DNA of 64,000 nucleotides. Source: Allopusillimonas ginsengisoli. Lineage in GTDB: Bacteria > Pseudomonadota > Gammaproteobacteria > Burkholderiales > Burkholderiaceae_B. This document shows, piece after piece, positions 34,797 to 43,607 of the stretch. Under the pieces are notes generated by a model, which saw only the letters and a program-made list of their open reading frames with translations, had not been told where the DNA came from and ran no database searches. The position numbers and the translations under genes are program-made. Within the stretch, counting starts at the first letter, position 1. The number at the start of each line of letters is the position of its first letter. The stretch is from contig RAPG01000009.1 of NCBI GenBank assembly GCA_005239165.1, positions 124,001 to 188,000 of the forward strand, in the 5' to 3' direction.

Positions 34797-35827
34797 GCCA
34801 GGCCAGCTTCGCGGCGCAAGGCCAGGGCATCAGCCGCATCACCCAAGTCGGCGGGGCTGACGTGTGGAGGATCAAGCTCATCAAAAGGTTTGATGTGAAA
34901 CGGCGACACGATGCCGGAACGCATGGGATATTCAGCGACTGAATCCACTATCGCCTGTTGCCCCGCTTCACTTACCATGAACGCCACCAGTTGCTGCGCG
35001 GCGGCCTGATTGGCGGATGTCTTGAGTATGCCTGCCGCAGATACCGTGATAAGGCCGCCCGGGTCGTCCTTGTTGGTGGAGTAATGCAGCGCAGACTTCA
35101 TCTTGTCTTCACCGACTTCCTTGGCCACGGCGAACCAGTAGTAATTATTTACCAGTGCAGTGGCGATCTCGCCCGCCTCGACCGCCTTCATCGCGGCCAT
35201 ATTGCCGTTATAAATACGGCCGTATTGCTTGAGCCCTTTGAGCCAGTTCAGTGCCGCCGGGCGGCCCTTCAGAAGTTTGATGGCGATGAGCTGCTCCTGG
35301 AAGGCGCCACTGGTCGGCACGAAACCGACTTTGCCCTTCCAGGCTTCGGTTGCCATGTCTAGCACCGAGGCAGGCAGCTCGGCAGACTTGACCATATCGC
35401 GGTTATAGGCAATGACGCGACACCGGGCGCTGACGCTGGTCCAGACGCCGTCTTTGGCGGTGTAACCTGGCAACACCTGGCTAAGCGTGCTGTCATCCAG
35501 CTTGACCAGCAGACCTTTCTCGCCCAGGGTTGCCACAGGCGGGCTTTCTTCCGCATAGAACACATCAGCGGGCGAACGCTGGCCTTCTTCGATGATCTGA
35601 TTGGCCAACTGCGAGCTGCTGCCTTTGCGGATTGCTACCTTGATGCCAGTTGCTTTTGTAAATGCGTCAACCAGCGCCGCCGTGGTGCGCGCATGTTGAC
35701 CGTTATAAAGCGTTAGTGTTTGGGCCTCTGCCGCCTGGGCAAAGCGCAATACAGGAGCACCTATCAGCACACCTGCCCCCATAACGATTCCATGGCGCAG
35801 CAAGGTGCGTCGAGTGATATCGGCCAT
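34793..35827 (-). CDS. fbpA: Fe(3+) ABC transporter periplasmic receptor (FbpA-like)
   Basis: A 344-residue receptor. The N-terminus has a twin-arginine-like motif (Thr-Arg-Arg-Thr-Leu-Leu-Arg) before a hydrophobic stretch ending about residue 33. The mature part has Leu-Tyr-Asn-Gly-Gln-His, Ser-Pro-Ala-Asp-Val-Phe-Tyr-Ala-Glu and the paired iron-binding tyrosines in Asn-Asn-Tyr-Tyr-Trp-Phe. ATG at 35827 has AGGAG seven bases upstream. A 13/19 Fur-box match lies 37-55 bases upstream, so iron repression is likely. It heads the operon with the permease and ATPase. Confidence 0.93.
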   Translation of the reverse strand: MADITRRTLLRHGIVMGAGVLIGAPVLRFAQAAEAQTLTLYNGQHARTTAALVDAFTKATGIKVAIRKGSSSQLANQIIEEGQRSPADVFYAEESPPVATLGEKGLLVKLDDSTLSQVLPGYTAKDGVWTSVSARCRVIAYNRDMVKSAELPASVLDMATEAWKGKVGFVPTSGAFQEQLIAIKLLKGRPAALNWLKGLKQYGRIYNGNMAAMKAVEAGEIATALVNNYYWFAVAKEVGEDKMKSALHYSTNKDDPGGLITVSAAGILKTSANQAAAQQLVAFMVSEAGQQAIVDSVAEYPMRSGIVSPFHIKPFDELDPPHVSPADLGDAADALALRREAGLA

Positions 35828-35863
35828 ATCGTAACTCCTGATGTTCAGAGTCATAATTTTATG

Positions 35864-35882
35864 GCAAATACGAATCATTAGC
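35864..35882. promoter_or_regulatory. candidate Fur box GCAAATACGAATCATTAGC
   Basis: This 19-mer matches the classical Fur consensus (GATAATGATAATCATTATC) at 13 of 19 positions, including the AATCATTA core. It sits just upstream of the ferric receptor gene, overlapping where its promoter should be. Confidence 0.7.
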
Positions 35883-36021
35883 CTTACGATGCGCTGAACG
35901 ACCGCTAAAAACCAGTGGTTCGCGCCTCCCCTAGCCCTGTCCCCTAATCCAGACCCGTATTACAAGCCCCGTGGTCGGCTCAGGCCCGGCAAACATGCGC
36001 CGCCAGGCCCGGCAGCCTCGC

Positions 36022-37551
36022 TTAGCTCGCTTTTTTAGCTTGCCCGGTATCGCCAGTTTTTTCCAGAAGCTTGCTGAAGTCACCGTCCAACTGTTTAAGC
36101 GAGGTATCGATAGCCTCGTGCTTCGCATCGATCCATGCCTGCTGATCGGCCAAGTCTTTTTTGGCTGCCGCGATCATGCGCTTCATTTCTGCAGGCTGTG
36201 GCCCACCCGCCGTCGCACGATTGTTCACGATAGCAACGGGATCCAATGTGGACTTGAAGTCCGCCTCGCTCATAGGAAGCTCCTTGGCGTATGACGTATC
36301 ACGCACGACCTCTGCGTAAATACGTTGCGCTTGTGCATAAGGAAAATCCAGCGGCTTGATATTGTTTTTCTTGGCGTAGCTCACCACTTCCGATGCAAAA
36401 TGGTGTCCGATACGGAAAGGCAGTTTGTGATTGCGCATTAACGAATCTGCCAGCTCCTGTGACGCTGTCCAGTCGCTGTTCAGCTCTTCCAGGGCGCGCT
36501 CAGGGTCTACCACCAGCGCCTTCATCACGTCGTCCCAGTTTTTCAGGGTCTTTATGGCACTGGCCACCATTTCACTATTGGTTTTGGCGCTTTTCGGATC
36601 GGCCATCCCCGGTGTGATGTTGTGCGTTTGTATGATGGGGCCGAATGCCAGCGTCAAAGCCGTAGAAGCGCTACTGCGTGTACGGTTGAGCAAACCAGGA
36701 TTGCGCTTTTGCGGCATGGCACTAGACACATAGGTGTTGTCGCCGCCTTCTTGCAGCAAAATCCACGGACGCGGCTGTGCATACTGAGTCATCAGATCTT
36801 CGATGAAATTGCCGGTATGCAGCGCGACGGTTGTCACAATGGATGCAACCTCGACTGGTTCTTCCATAGAAGAAATTTGGGCGGCATCGTAGGCGTTGTC
36901 CACCGTGCGGGCAAAGCCCAAATACTGTGCCATGCGTTCACGGTTCAATGGCCAGCTTGTGCCGTTGAGCACCGTTGTACCCATAGAGGACCGATCAACC
37001 CGTACATACGCTTCGCGAATACGCTGTGCATCGCGCTGCAGGCCTGACGCATGACCGAGCAAATAATGACCGTAGCTGTTGGGCTGTGCCGCAACGCCGT
37101 TCGTATAGTTGGGAACCACGGTGCCTGCATTCTTTTCTGCCAGATTTACCAGCGTCGTGGATGTCTTTTGCAGACGCTGTGCCAGCGAAAGCAGGTCGTC
37201 GCGCAATATGGCAGAGCGAAAGGTAGCGTGCATGTCCTGGCTGGAGCGCCCCGCGTGCAGCAGCGTAATCTCTTGCCCGGCCGCGTCTATCATCAGCGGC
37301 TCAAATGTAATCACGGTTGACGGGCGCTTACCGCCCTTCTGGTTGCCGGCGTCAATGACTTTTTGAATACCTGCTGCAAAGCCCGGTGCCTCCGCTTTAT
37401 CTATCAACCCCTCGTCCGAGTTAATGACGAGGCTTGCCTTGTTCATCTCACCCAGCCAGAAGAACTCGTCTCGTTTTAGCGTATCTGCAGCACCTGCCAC
37501 AGAATAGGCAAGCATGCTCAGACATACGACCGAAAGTATCGGAGCTTTCAT
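36022..37551 (-). CDS. secreted argininosuccinate-lyase / fumarase superfamily enzyme
   Basis: The 509-residue protein begins with a clear signal peptide (about 1-21, ending Ala-Gly-Ala) and continues as a class II fumarase / ASL-fold lyase: His-Ala-Gly-Arg-Ser (99-103), an Asn-Tyr-Thr-Asn-Gly...Ala-Gln-Pro segment, and the superfamily signature Ser-Ser-Ala-Met-Pro-Gln-Lys-Arg-Asn-Pro-Gly (276-286). The family cleaves C-N bonds to release fumarate from succinyl-amino compounds. Export is unusual because ASL itself is cytoplasmic. The related EDDS lyase degrades an aminopolycarboxylate chelator. It sits 194 bases upstream of the Fur-linked ferric transporter on the same strand. ATG 37551 has AGGGG at good spacing; 37554 is an alternative. 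Confidence 0.85.
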   Translation of the reverse strand: MKAPILSVVCLSMLAYSVAGAADTLKRDEFFWLGEMNKASLVINSDEGLIDKAEAPGFAAGIQKVIDAGNQKGGKRPSTVITFEPLMIDAAGQEITLLHAGRSSQDMHATFRSAILRDDLLSLAQRLQKTSTTLVNLAEKNAGTVVPNYTNGVAAQPNSYGHYLLGHASGLQRDAQRIREAYVRVDRSSMGTTVLNGTSWPLNRERMAQYLGFARTVDNAYDAAQISSMEEPVEVASIVTTVALHTGNFIEDLMTQYAQPRPWILLQEGGDNTYVSSAMPQKRNPGLLNRTRSSASTALTLAFGPIIQTHNITPGMADPKSAKTNSEMVASAIKTLKNWDDVMKALVVDPERALEELNSDWTASQELADSLMRNHKLPFRIGHHFASEVVSYAKKNNIKPLDFPYAQAQRIYAEVVRDTSYAKELPMSEADFKSTLDPVAIVNNRATAGGPQPAEMKRMIAAAKKDLADQQAWIDAKHEAIDTSLKQLDGDFSKLLEKTGDTGQAKKAS

Positions 37552-37684
37552 CATGGGTCCCCTTCCAATTAGTTTTAGTGGTTCTAGTGTACGAGATGGT
37601 GATAGCAAACGTAGCCCTGTCGCATTGCTTTACTATTGTCCATAAATAAAGACATAGCTAAAGATAGAGAGGAGCTCAATTTTC

Positions 37685-38665
37685 ATGACCAAAACCCTTG
37701 CAGTACAACTGGCAGAGTTTGGCGCGCCAGAAGTCATGCGCCTGGTATCCGCAGACCTGCCTGGCCCCGCTTCAGGCCACGTGCAGCTCAAGCAAACCGC
37801 AATAGGCTTCAACTACATTGATGTGTACCAACGTAGCGGAAAGTATCCGCTACCCACGCCAACAGGATTGGGCCATGAAGCAGCGGGCGTCATCACAGCA
37901 CTGGGCGATGGCGTTGCCGATTTGCAGGTAGGCGATCACGTCATCTATATGAATGCAGGTATAGGTGCCTATGCCACACATCGGAACGTGGCGGCCGAAC
38001 GTGTCGTCAAATTGCCGGCCGGCATAGACGATGAAACAGCCGTGGCAATATTTTTCAAGGCCATGACGGCCCAGTATCTGCTTACCAAAACCTATGTCGT
38101 GGGACCAGACGATATCGTATTAGTGCATGCCGCTGCCGGTGGCGTAGGCCAGATTTTGAGCGGATGGGCCAAAGCCTTGGGTGCCACCGTAATTGGCACA
38201 GCCGGGTCACCGGAAAAATGTGCCATTGCCCGCGATGCCGGATGCGATATTGCCATCGATTATTCTCAGCCTGAATGGGTCTCCCAAGTAGTCGCCGCAA
38301 CCGACGGCAAAAAGGCGTCAGTGGTGTACGACTCGGTTGGCCAGCATACTTTCCTAGGCTCGCTCGATTGCGCAAAATCATTCGGACACGTGGTGGTATT
38401 TGGTGCCGCCTCAGGGCCTATTGCACCGTTTGATGTTGAGCTGTTGAACAAGAAAGGCTGTCTTTATCTGACGCGCCCTTCTGTTTTCCCGCACAACGCC
38501 GATCTGGCAACATTTCGTGCCAATGCCGCCATGGTGTTCGACGCCTATCACCAAGGTATCGTGCGCGCGCACATTGGAGCCCGCTTCCCGCTGGCCGAAG
38601 TGGCACAGGCACACACCACCGCCCAGAACCGGGCAACCACCGGCGCCATTGTTATTGTGCCTTGA
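37685..38665 (+). CDS. NADPH:quinone oxidoreductase (QorA-like, zinc-free MDR)
   Basis: A 326-residue medium-chain reductase without zinc ligands: Gly-His-Glu-Ala-Ala-Gly, Val-His-Ala-Ala-Ala-Gly-Gly-Val-Gly as the NADPH loop and a C-terminal Thr-Thr-Gly-Ala. Closest pattern is QOR/zeta-crystallin. It reduces quinones or enones in the cytoplasm with NADPH. AGGAG lies about 11 bases before the ATG. It stands alone on the + strand, divergent from the secreted lyase. Confidence 0.9.
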   Translation: MTKTLAVQLAEFGAPEVMRLVSADLPGPASGHVQLKQTAIGFNYIDVYQRSGKYPLPTPTGLGHEAAGVITALGDGVADLQVGDHVIYMNAGIGAYATHRNVAAERVVKLPAGIDDETAVAIFFKAMTAQYLLTKTYVVGPDDIVLVHAAAGGVGQILSGWAKALGATVIGTAGSPEKCAIARDAGCDIAIDYSQPEWVSQVVAATDGKKASVVYDSVGQHTFLGSLDCAKSFGHVVVFGAASGPIAPFDVELLNKKGCLYLTRPSVFPHNADLATFRANAAMVFDAYHQGIVRAHIGARFPLAEVAQAHTTAQNRATTGAIVIVP

Positions 38666-38799
38666 CCAAATAGGTTCAGCCACGGCGCCGGATACCGCAT
38701 TGGCGCGATACTCGCGGAGTTTTTAGGGTCAGCCGCCGTCGTGCTGCTTTCTATCGTAGAGATCGTACCGGTCTTTGGCATTATCTTGAACCCACGGCG

Positions 38800-38967
38800 T
38801 CGGCTGCATCGGTGGCCAGACAAGAACGCCTTAACGACATCCAAATCGTTGAACTTCGTCAGGCCATCACGGCAGGCTTGAAAGGTGGCGAAGGGGGCAA
38901 CGCTGAAGACGTATTTGCGCGCCTTGAGGCCAAGTACCAAACTATGGCAACCAAATCTGGCACGTAA
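38800..38967 (+). pseudogene. remnant of a ParD-type antitoxin (C-terminal part)
   Basis: The frame that ends at TAA 38965 reads about 55 residues, including a run Glu-Leu-Arg-Gln-Ala-Ile-x-Ala-Gly-Leu and an acidic Gly-Asn-Ala-Glu-Asp-Val-Phe-Ala-Arg-Leu-Glu tail. This is the toxin-wrapping C-terminus of ParD/CopG antitoxins. The ribbon-helix-helix N-terminus is missing and no start codon with a ribosome-binding site precedes it. It is followed six bases later by the ParE-like fragment. Confidence 0.55.
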
Positions 38968-38973
38968 CAGAAA

Positions 38974-39051
38974 ATGCAGCCAATCCGTTTTTCATTGGCC
39001 GCTGAATCCGACATCGAATACATAGGCGACTACATTGCACTGGACAATCCT
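38974..39051 (+). pseudogene. remnant of a ParE-type toxin (N-terminus)
   Basis: From ATG 38974 the frame gives about 26 residues of ParE character: Ile-Arg-Phe-Ser-Leu-Ala-Ala-Glu-Ser-Asp-Ile-Glu-Tyr-Ile, then Asp-Tyr-Ile-Ala and Asp-Asn-Pro. After that the resemblance is lost and the frame ends before the next gene at 39139. The toxin is therefore dead. Confidence 0.6.
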
Positions 39052-39138
39052 CGTCCCTTGTCACCAATGCAATCCTGCGACACCGCGACTTATATAGGTA
39101 CACTGAAGCATCGCTTTTTTTAAATCCGGAGAAAACGA

Positions 39139-40128
39139 ATGCTTGCTGCCTGGTACGCAAAAAATGGTTCTGCCCAAGATGTTCTGCAATACGGCGAACA
39201 GCCTCAGCCTCAGCCTGCTGAAGGTGAGGTTCTGGTTCAGCTTGTATGCTCAGGCGTCAACCCGTCTGATGTTAAATCACGTGGGGGCACCCGCCCGGTT
39301 CGGGAGGGCATCGTCATCCCGCACAGCGATGGTGCCGGCATCATTACGGCCGTAGGCAGCGGCGTAGCCAACTCTCGCATTGGCGAGCGTGTGTGGATCT
39401 GGAACGGCCAATACAACCGCCCCTTGGGCACCGCCGCCGAGTTCATCGCCCTGCCTTCGCAGCAAGCGGTTCAATTGCCCGAGGCAATATCTTTCGAGGC
39501 AGGCGCCTGCCTGGGCATTCCTGCGCTGACAGCCTACCGTGCTGTTGAACTCGCACAACTAGAGCCCGGTCAGACCGTACTGGTTATTGGCGGCACTTCC
39601 GGGGTGGCCTTTTATGCCGCCCAAATGGCCAGGCAGCAAGGTGCACGCGTAATCTGCACTGTGGGTTCACAAGAAAAAGCCAAAGTGCTTCAGGATGCCG
39701 GCCTTGACGACATCATTTTCTACAAAACTGAATCCGTCGCCGAGCGCGTCAAAGATATCACCTCAGGCGCAGGCGTCAACGCGATTATCGACATGGATTT
39801 CTCAACAAGCAGCAAACTGGTGGATGAAGGCGTATTGGCCACGCATGGCCAATTTGTTTGTTATGGCTCGAACGCTCGCGAGGTTGGGCCGTTAACATTT
39901 GGCTCCTGGCTAATGCGCTCAATCACGCTCAGTATTTTTCTGGTGTACGAACTTACGCCTGCCCAACGGAGCCGCGCACTTAATGGGCTGCAGGATTTTC
40001 TGAGAGAAGACTCCCTCAAACATCTTATCGGTGAGGTGTTCCCATTGCAAGATATCATCGCCGCCCACCAGGCTGTCGAAAGCGGCAAAGTCATCGGTAA
40101 TATAGTCATGCGTTGTGACGATGTCTGA
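39139..40128 (+). CDS. NADPH:quinone reductase-like MDR oxidoreductase
   Basis: A 329-residue zinc-free MDR protein with Gly-Val-Asn-Pro-Ser-Asp near residue 40, His-Ser-Asp-Gly-Ala-Gly, and the cofactor loop Ile-Gly-Gly-Thr-Ser-Gly-Val-Ala. It is a second quinone or enone reductase, only distantly like the one at 37685. A CCGGAG ribosome-binding site lies about nine bases upstream. It follows the degraded ParDE fragments, so its promoter lies in or just after that scar. Confidence 0.88.
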   Translation: MLAAWYAKNGSAQDVLQYGEQPQPQPAEGEVLVQLVCSGVNPSDVKSRGGTRPVREGIVIPHSDGAGIITAVGSGVANSRIGERVWIWNGQYNRPLGTAAEFIALPSQQAVQLPEAISFEAGACLGIPALTAYRAVELAQLEPGQTVLVIGGTSGVAFYAAQMARQQGARVICTVGSQEKAKVLQDAGLDDIIFYKTESVAERVKDITSGAGVNAIIDMDFSTSSKLVDEGVLATHGQFVCYGSNAREVGPLTFGSWLMRSITLSIFLVYELTPAQRSRALNGLQDFLREDSLKHLIGEVFPLQDIIAAHQAVESGKVIGNIVMRCDDV

Positions 40129-40202
40129 ACAACCGCGCACCCGTATGCGCTGAAGGCGGGGCCCGAGAACAGCCAGAGGTGGGGGAGGCGGCAGACAAAA
40201 CC

Positions 40203-40604
40203 ATGACCAGAACAAAAGCTATTTTCGATATTTCCAACAAGGCTCCCCACAGCAACTCTCTCGCCTGGGTGTTTGAGAAACTAGAGCACGAACCAAGTTA
40301 TATCCACACCAAAATGTTCGGCTGCGAAGCGGCCTATGTCGATGGCAGGCTATGCCTGGTTATAGGCGATCGCAACGAACCATGGAATGGCTTGCTCGTC
40401 TGCACTTCACACGTGGACCACGCTGCTCTCATTGAAGAAATGCCAGCCTTGCATCCACATGCGGTGCTGGGTAAATGGTTGTATGTCTCCCAGAACAGTG
40501 AAGTGTTCGAAGAGACAGCAGAAAAAGCCACCGCCCTCGTATTAACGCACGATCCGCGCATCGGTGTAGAGCCTAAGCCGCGAAAGCGGCGCATGCGGCG
40601 CTAA
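40203..40604 (+). CDS. TfoX/MmcQ-like small protein
   Basis: About 133 residues: Lys-Met-Phe-Gly-Cys-Glu-Ala-Ala-Tyr, then strands and a basic tail rich in Lys-Arg. The Met-Phe-Gly motif near the start recalls the TfoX N-terminal / YjbR-MmcQ fold. The function is unknown. ATG 40203 is chosen on similarity; a GTG at 40179 in the same frame is possible, and neither has an ideal ribosome-binding site. Confidence 0.6.
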   Translation: MTRTKAIFDISNKAPHSNSLAWVFEKLEHEPSYIHTKMFGCEAAYVDGRLCLVIGDRNEPWNGLLVCTSHVDHAALIEEMPALHPHAVLGKWLYVSQNSEVFEETAEKATALVLTHDPRIGVEPKPRKRRMRR

Positions 40605-40653
40605 TTCACCGCAGGCGGTTCCGCAAGAACCAGCCTATCAGTGAGAGCAAACA

Positions 40654-42575
40654 ATGAAACAAACAACGCTTCCAATAAACAGCTTAAAAACGCTTGTTTT
40701 ATGGCTACTGCTGTACGTGCTGGCCTGTGGCATAAGCCACGCCCAGATGCCCTTTCCTACTCAAACTGAAAGTGAATGGCGTCTGGAAGACAGCCCAAGC
40801 GCGCTGGCATCAAGAACGCCACGCGGTATGCGAACGCCCGTTTTGATCATGGGCCTGAACCGCGAGGTTGCGTCATACGCCGTGGTGATCTTGGTGAATG
40901 CCTCTTACAACGCGGTAAGCCCGCTTGTTGCGCAAGCGTGGAAGCAGCAAGGCCATCAGGTTGAGGATGCCGCCCTGGCACTGGCTGATTTGCCCGAGGC
41001 ATGGCGACAAATGATGCTTGCCGCACAACTCAACTTGCGTGCGGCACTTGTCAAAAACGTGTACACCCCCGAGCTTGCACAAGCCGTGAAAGACGGCGCG
41101 CTCACTAACAACGAGCGCACACGTCGTCTACGCCTTCTGGGCGCCAGCATGCAGGCATCATCAGACATTTTGCGCAAACCAGCGAGTTTCAAAAACAAAC
41201 GCAGCGCATGCGCTACCAGCGGGAACAGCAATTCGGCAAACACCATCGTACTGATGACTATGAAATTTTGAACGTCGAGCCTGTGCTGGGTCGCCCCGCC
41301 ACGGCCATCACCATTCAACGACGACACAGTCTTCGCAACCCGCCAAGCTTGGCGCTCGCCGACACGCCTCAATTTCAGACCCAGCTCTTGGTGCCAGCCG
41401 CTGAATTCCAGGCTGCCTTAAATGCGATCACAGAGGCGTTGCCCAATGCAGCGATTCGGCTGGCCGAATCGCCAGAGGTGTGGATACCCTCCGTGCCTAT
41501 GCCTGACACGTTGCCAGCCCCGAAATGGCGTATTCCCACCGAAGATGGGCGACAAATCAAACCCACTATTCGCACGTTCCGGACCACTGACAGCATCGAA
41601 TTGCAAGCGGTACGCCCCCAAACCGACGGCAGTTTAATCATAGGCGTAGAGCGACTGATTTCAAATGATACGGTGGCAATGGCAATTGCCGAACTATGGC
41701 GACTGGTGCCAGACGCAACCGAGCCGCAAGTGCTGTGGCAAGGCATGTCGGGCGCCGACAAACTGGTAGCCAGCCCAGACGGCAAACAGTTGTGGTTTAC
41801 CGGGCAGGAGCTTGATGGCCAGCACGACAGCCTGTTTCACTACACACAAGAAGACGGATTGGTAAGGATTAACTTTCCAGCTGGAAAGCGTCCACGACTG
41901 GACACTGCGCAATGGTGGATAGATGAGCAAGGGCCCATCATGGCTTCATACTCGGTGGGCACATTACAGCGACTGGGCAATTTAACCTTATCCTCGCCAC
42001 AACCCGTTCCACGTGTGCAGTGGTTTTTCAATGATTTGCGTTTACTCCCGGGCGGCACACACCCCTGGGTAGATGACGACCAGGGCGTGGCTGAACTAAA
42101 CCCACAAACCGGACGGGTGCTGCGCTCGATTGCAGTGCCGCCACGTGTGCAGGCACCTCCAGGGTTACCTCACTTCCCGTACCTGGACCCACGTGCTGCC
42201 AGAACATATGCACCGGGCGTAGCGTCAGCCAAGGGCAAGTGGCTGGCGACGGCATTCAGGTTGGACGACCAAAGTTCGGGTCATAGCGCAGGCGTGCATG
42301 TACTGGATACTGACAAGGCCACATTGCTTTATTCTGCCGTATTGCCAGACGCCGATCAGGTTCGGTTGGTAGCTGCCTCTCCGGACGGCCGTTGGCTCGC
42401 GGTTCACAGCTACGGCCGCAATCTGGTGCTCTGGGATGTACGTGCCGGCACCAACCCACTGCACCTGCTTGTACCCCACGTCACGCTGTCCGATCTCACG
42501 TTTTCGCTCGACAGCAATCGCCTGATTGGGGTGGGCAATGAGCATGTTCTGACCTGGCCGTTAAGCGGGAAATGA
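40654..42575 (+). pseudogene. exported WD40 / beta-propeller-like protein, one-base frameshift
   Basis: Two overlapping frames make one protein of about 640 residues. The first has a signal peptide (about 1-31, ending Ser-His-Ala) and a helical region. The second has propeller-like repeats with Ser-Pro-Asp-Gly-Lys-x-Leu-Trp, Ser-Pro-Asp-Gly-Arg-Trp-Leu-Ala and Val-Leu-Trp-Asp-Val. Adding one C near 41175 (Leu-Arg-Gln-Thr instead of Leu-Arg-Lys-Pro) joins them into a continuous coiled, Gln-rich linker. It is probably periplasmic. The role is unknown. It may be a read error. Confidence 0.65.
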
Positions 42576-42578
42576 AAC

Positions 42579-42833
42579 GCACTCGACGGAAGCATCAAAG
42601 AAACACTTCGCAAGCTACTCAAAAAACGACTGAAGCAACCGCATGTTCCGGGCGCTGAACTACGAGGCCAGTTGTGCAATTGCTACAAAATCAAGTTGCG
42701 TAAACAAGGCTATCGATTGGTCTACAACGTAGAAGATGGCACACTGATAGTGCTGGTACTTGCGATCGACAAGCGAGAAGACCTGGCAGCATACCGCTCG
42801 GCACTAACCCGATTGAACTCATCCATAGGTTGA
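42579..42833 (+). pseudogene. N-terminally truncated RelE-type toxin
   Basis: An open stretch of 84 codons reads clear RelE: Leu-Asp-Gly-Ser-Ile-Lys-Glu, Cys-Tyr-Lys-Ile-Lys-Leu-Arg-x2-Gly-Tyr-Arg-Leu-Val-Tyr, then Ala-Ile-Asp-Lys-Arg-Glu. The first 20 or so residues and the start codon are missing; the frame is closed by a TGA just upstream, at the end of the WD40-like gene. No RelB antitoxin gene is present on either side. A dead toxin remnant. Confidence 0.8.
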
Positions 42834-42837
42834 TATA

Positions 42838-43584
42838 GTGAAAACATTGCATCCCAAAAGCGCTCCTGCTCCTTTCGATCACCTCGTCCTGATGATGCGC
42901 GATCAACTCATGGAGCGCGCACCGCATTTCGAGCAAGAGGGTTATTACCTGACAGAGCTGGCCGTCCATAACCTGGGATCGATCAATCGCCTGATTACGC
43001 TAGACACCACTTACCTGGAATTACTTGGCTGGCCTGCAGGCAAGCCACCGGCACGCAAAGAAATTGCCGAGCAGCCCCTGGGGTTGGATGCACTGGTGTT
43101 CAAAACCGACAATGCACAGGCAACATTCGAACGGTTACGCGACGAAGGGTTCAACGTCAATCCAGTGTTACGCCTGGAGCGTCCCTTAACGTTTGAGGGT
43201 GAACAGCATTTGGCGCAGTTTGATACGGTGCGGTTTTCGACGCAGCCTGTTGCGGGGCTGCGTATGTATTTTTGCCAGCACCTGACGCCAGAGTTTGTCT
43301 GGACTGACGATGCCATGCGTCATGACAATGGTGCCAAGTCTCTGGATCACATTGTTATTGAGGCGCCCGACGCCCAGGCAGTTGCAGTGCTGCTTGGCAA
43401 GGTCGCTAACGCCGAAGCCAATGCTCAGGATGACGGCACCTACGTCATCGCCTTACGCAACATGCAGCTCGTTGTCAGGCCAGACGTAGAGCTAACAGCC
43501 GCAAAAATCTCACAGGCGTTTCTGCGCCACGCCGATGATGAAGTGCGCGAGTTCAACCCGCATATCAGCGTAGCAAGCCCATAA
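42838..43584 (+). CDS. VOC / glyoxalase-like domain protein
   Basis: A 248-residue protein with the His-Leu-Val-Leu opening and paired beta-alpha-beta units of a glyoxalase-like domain; a second His-Ile-Val-Ile strand near residue 175 starts the other half. VOC enzymes bind a metal through His and Glu. The substrate cannot be told. GTG at 42838 is the likely start; AGG lies about eight bases upstream. It follows the RelE remnant by four bases. Confidence 0.75.
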   Translation: MKTLHPKSAPAPFDHLVLMMRDQLMERAPHFEQEGYYLTELAVHNLGSINRLITLDTTYLELLGWPAGKPPARKEIAEQPLGLDALVFKTDNAQATFERLRDEGFNVNPVLRLERPLTFEGEQHLAQFDTVRFSTQPVAGLRMYFCQHLTPEFVWTDDAMRHDNGAKSLDHIVIEAPDAQAVAVLLGKVANAEANAQDDGTYVIALRNMQLVVRPDVELTAAKISQAFLRHADDEVREFNPHISVASP

Positions 43585-43607
43585 AGGAACACGGCAAGGG
43601 AACGCCT

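Noticed and set aside
37552..37684. Fur box between the secreted lyase and the quinone reductase
   Set aside because: No stretch approaches the consensus well; only short AT-rich matches occur.
38548..38940. 130-codon open frame on the - strand
   Set aside because: Overlaps the end of the quinone reductase and the ParD remnant in antisense; no domain or ribosome-binding site.
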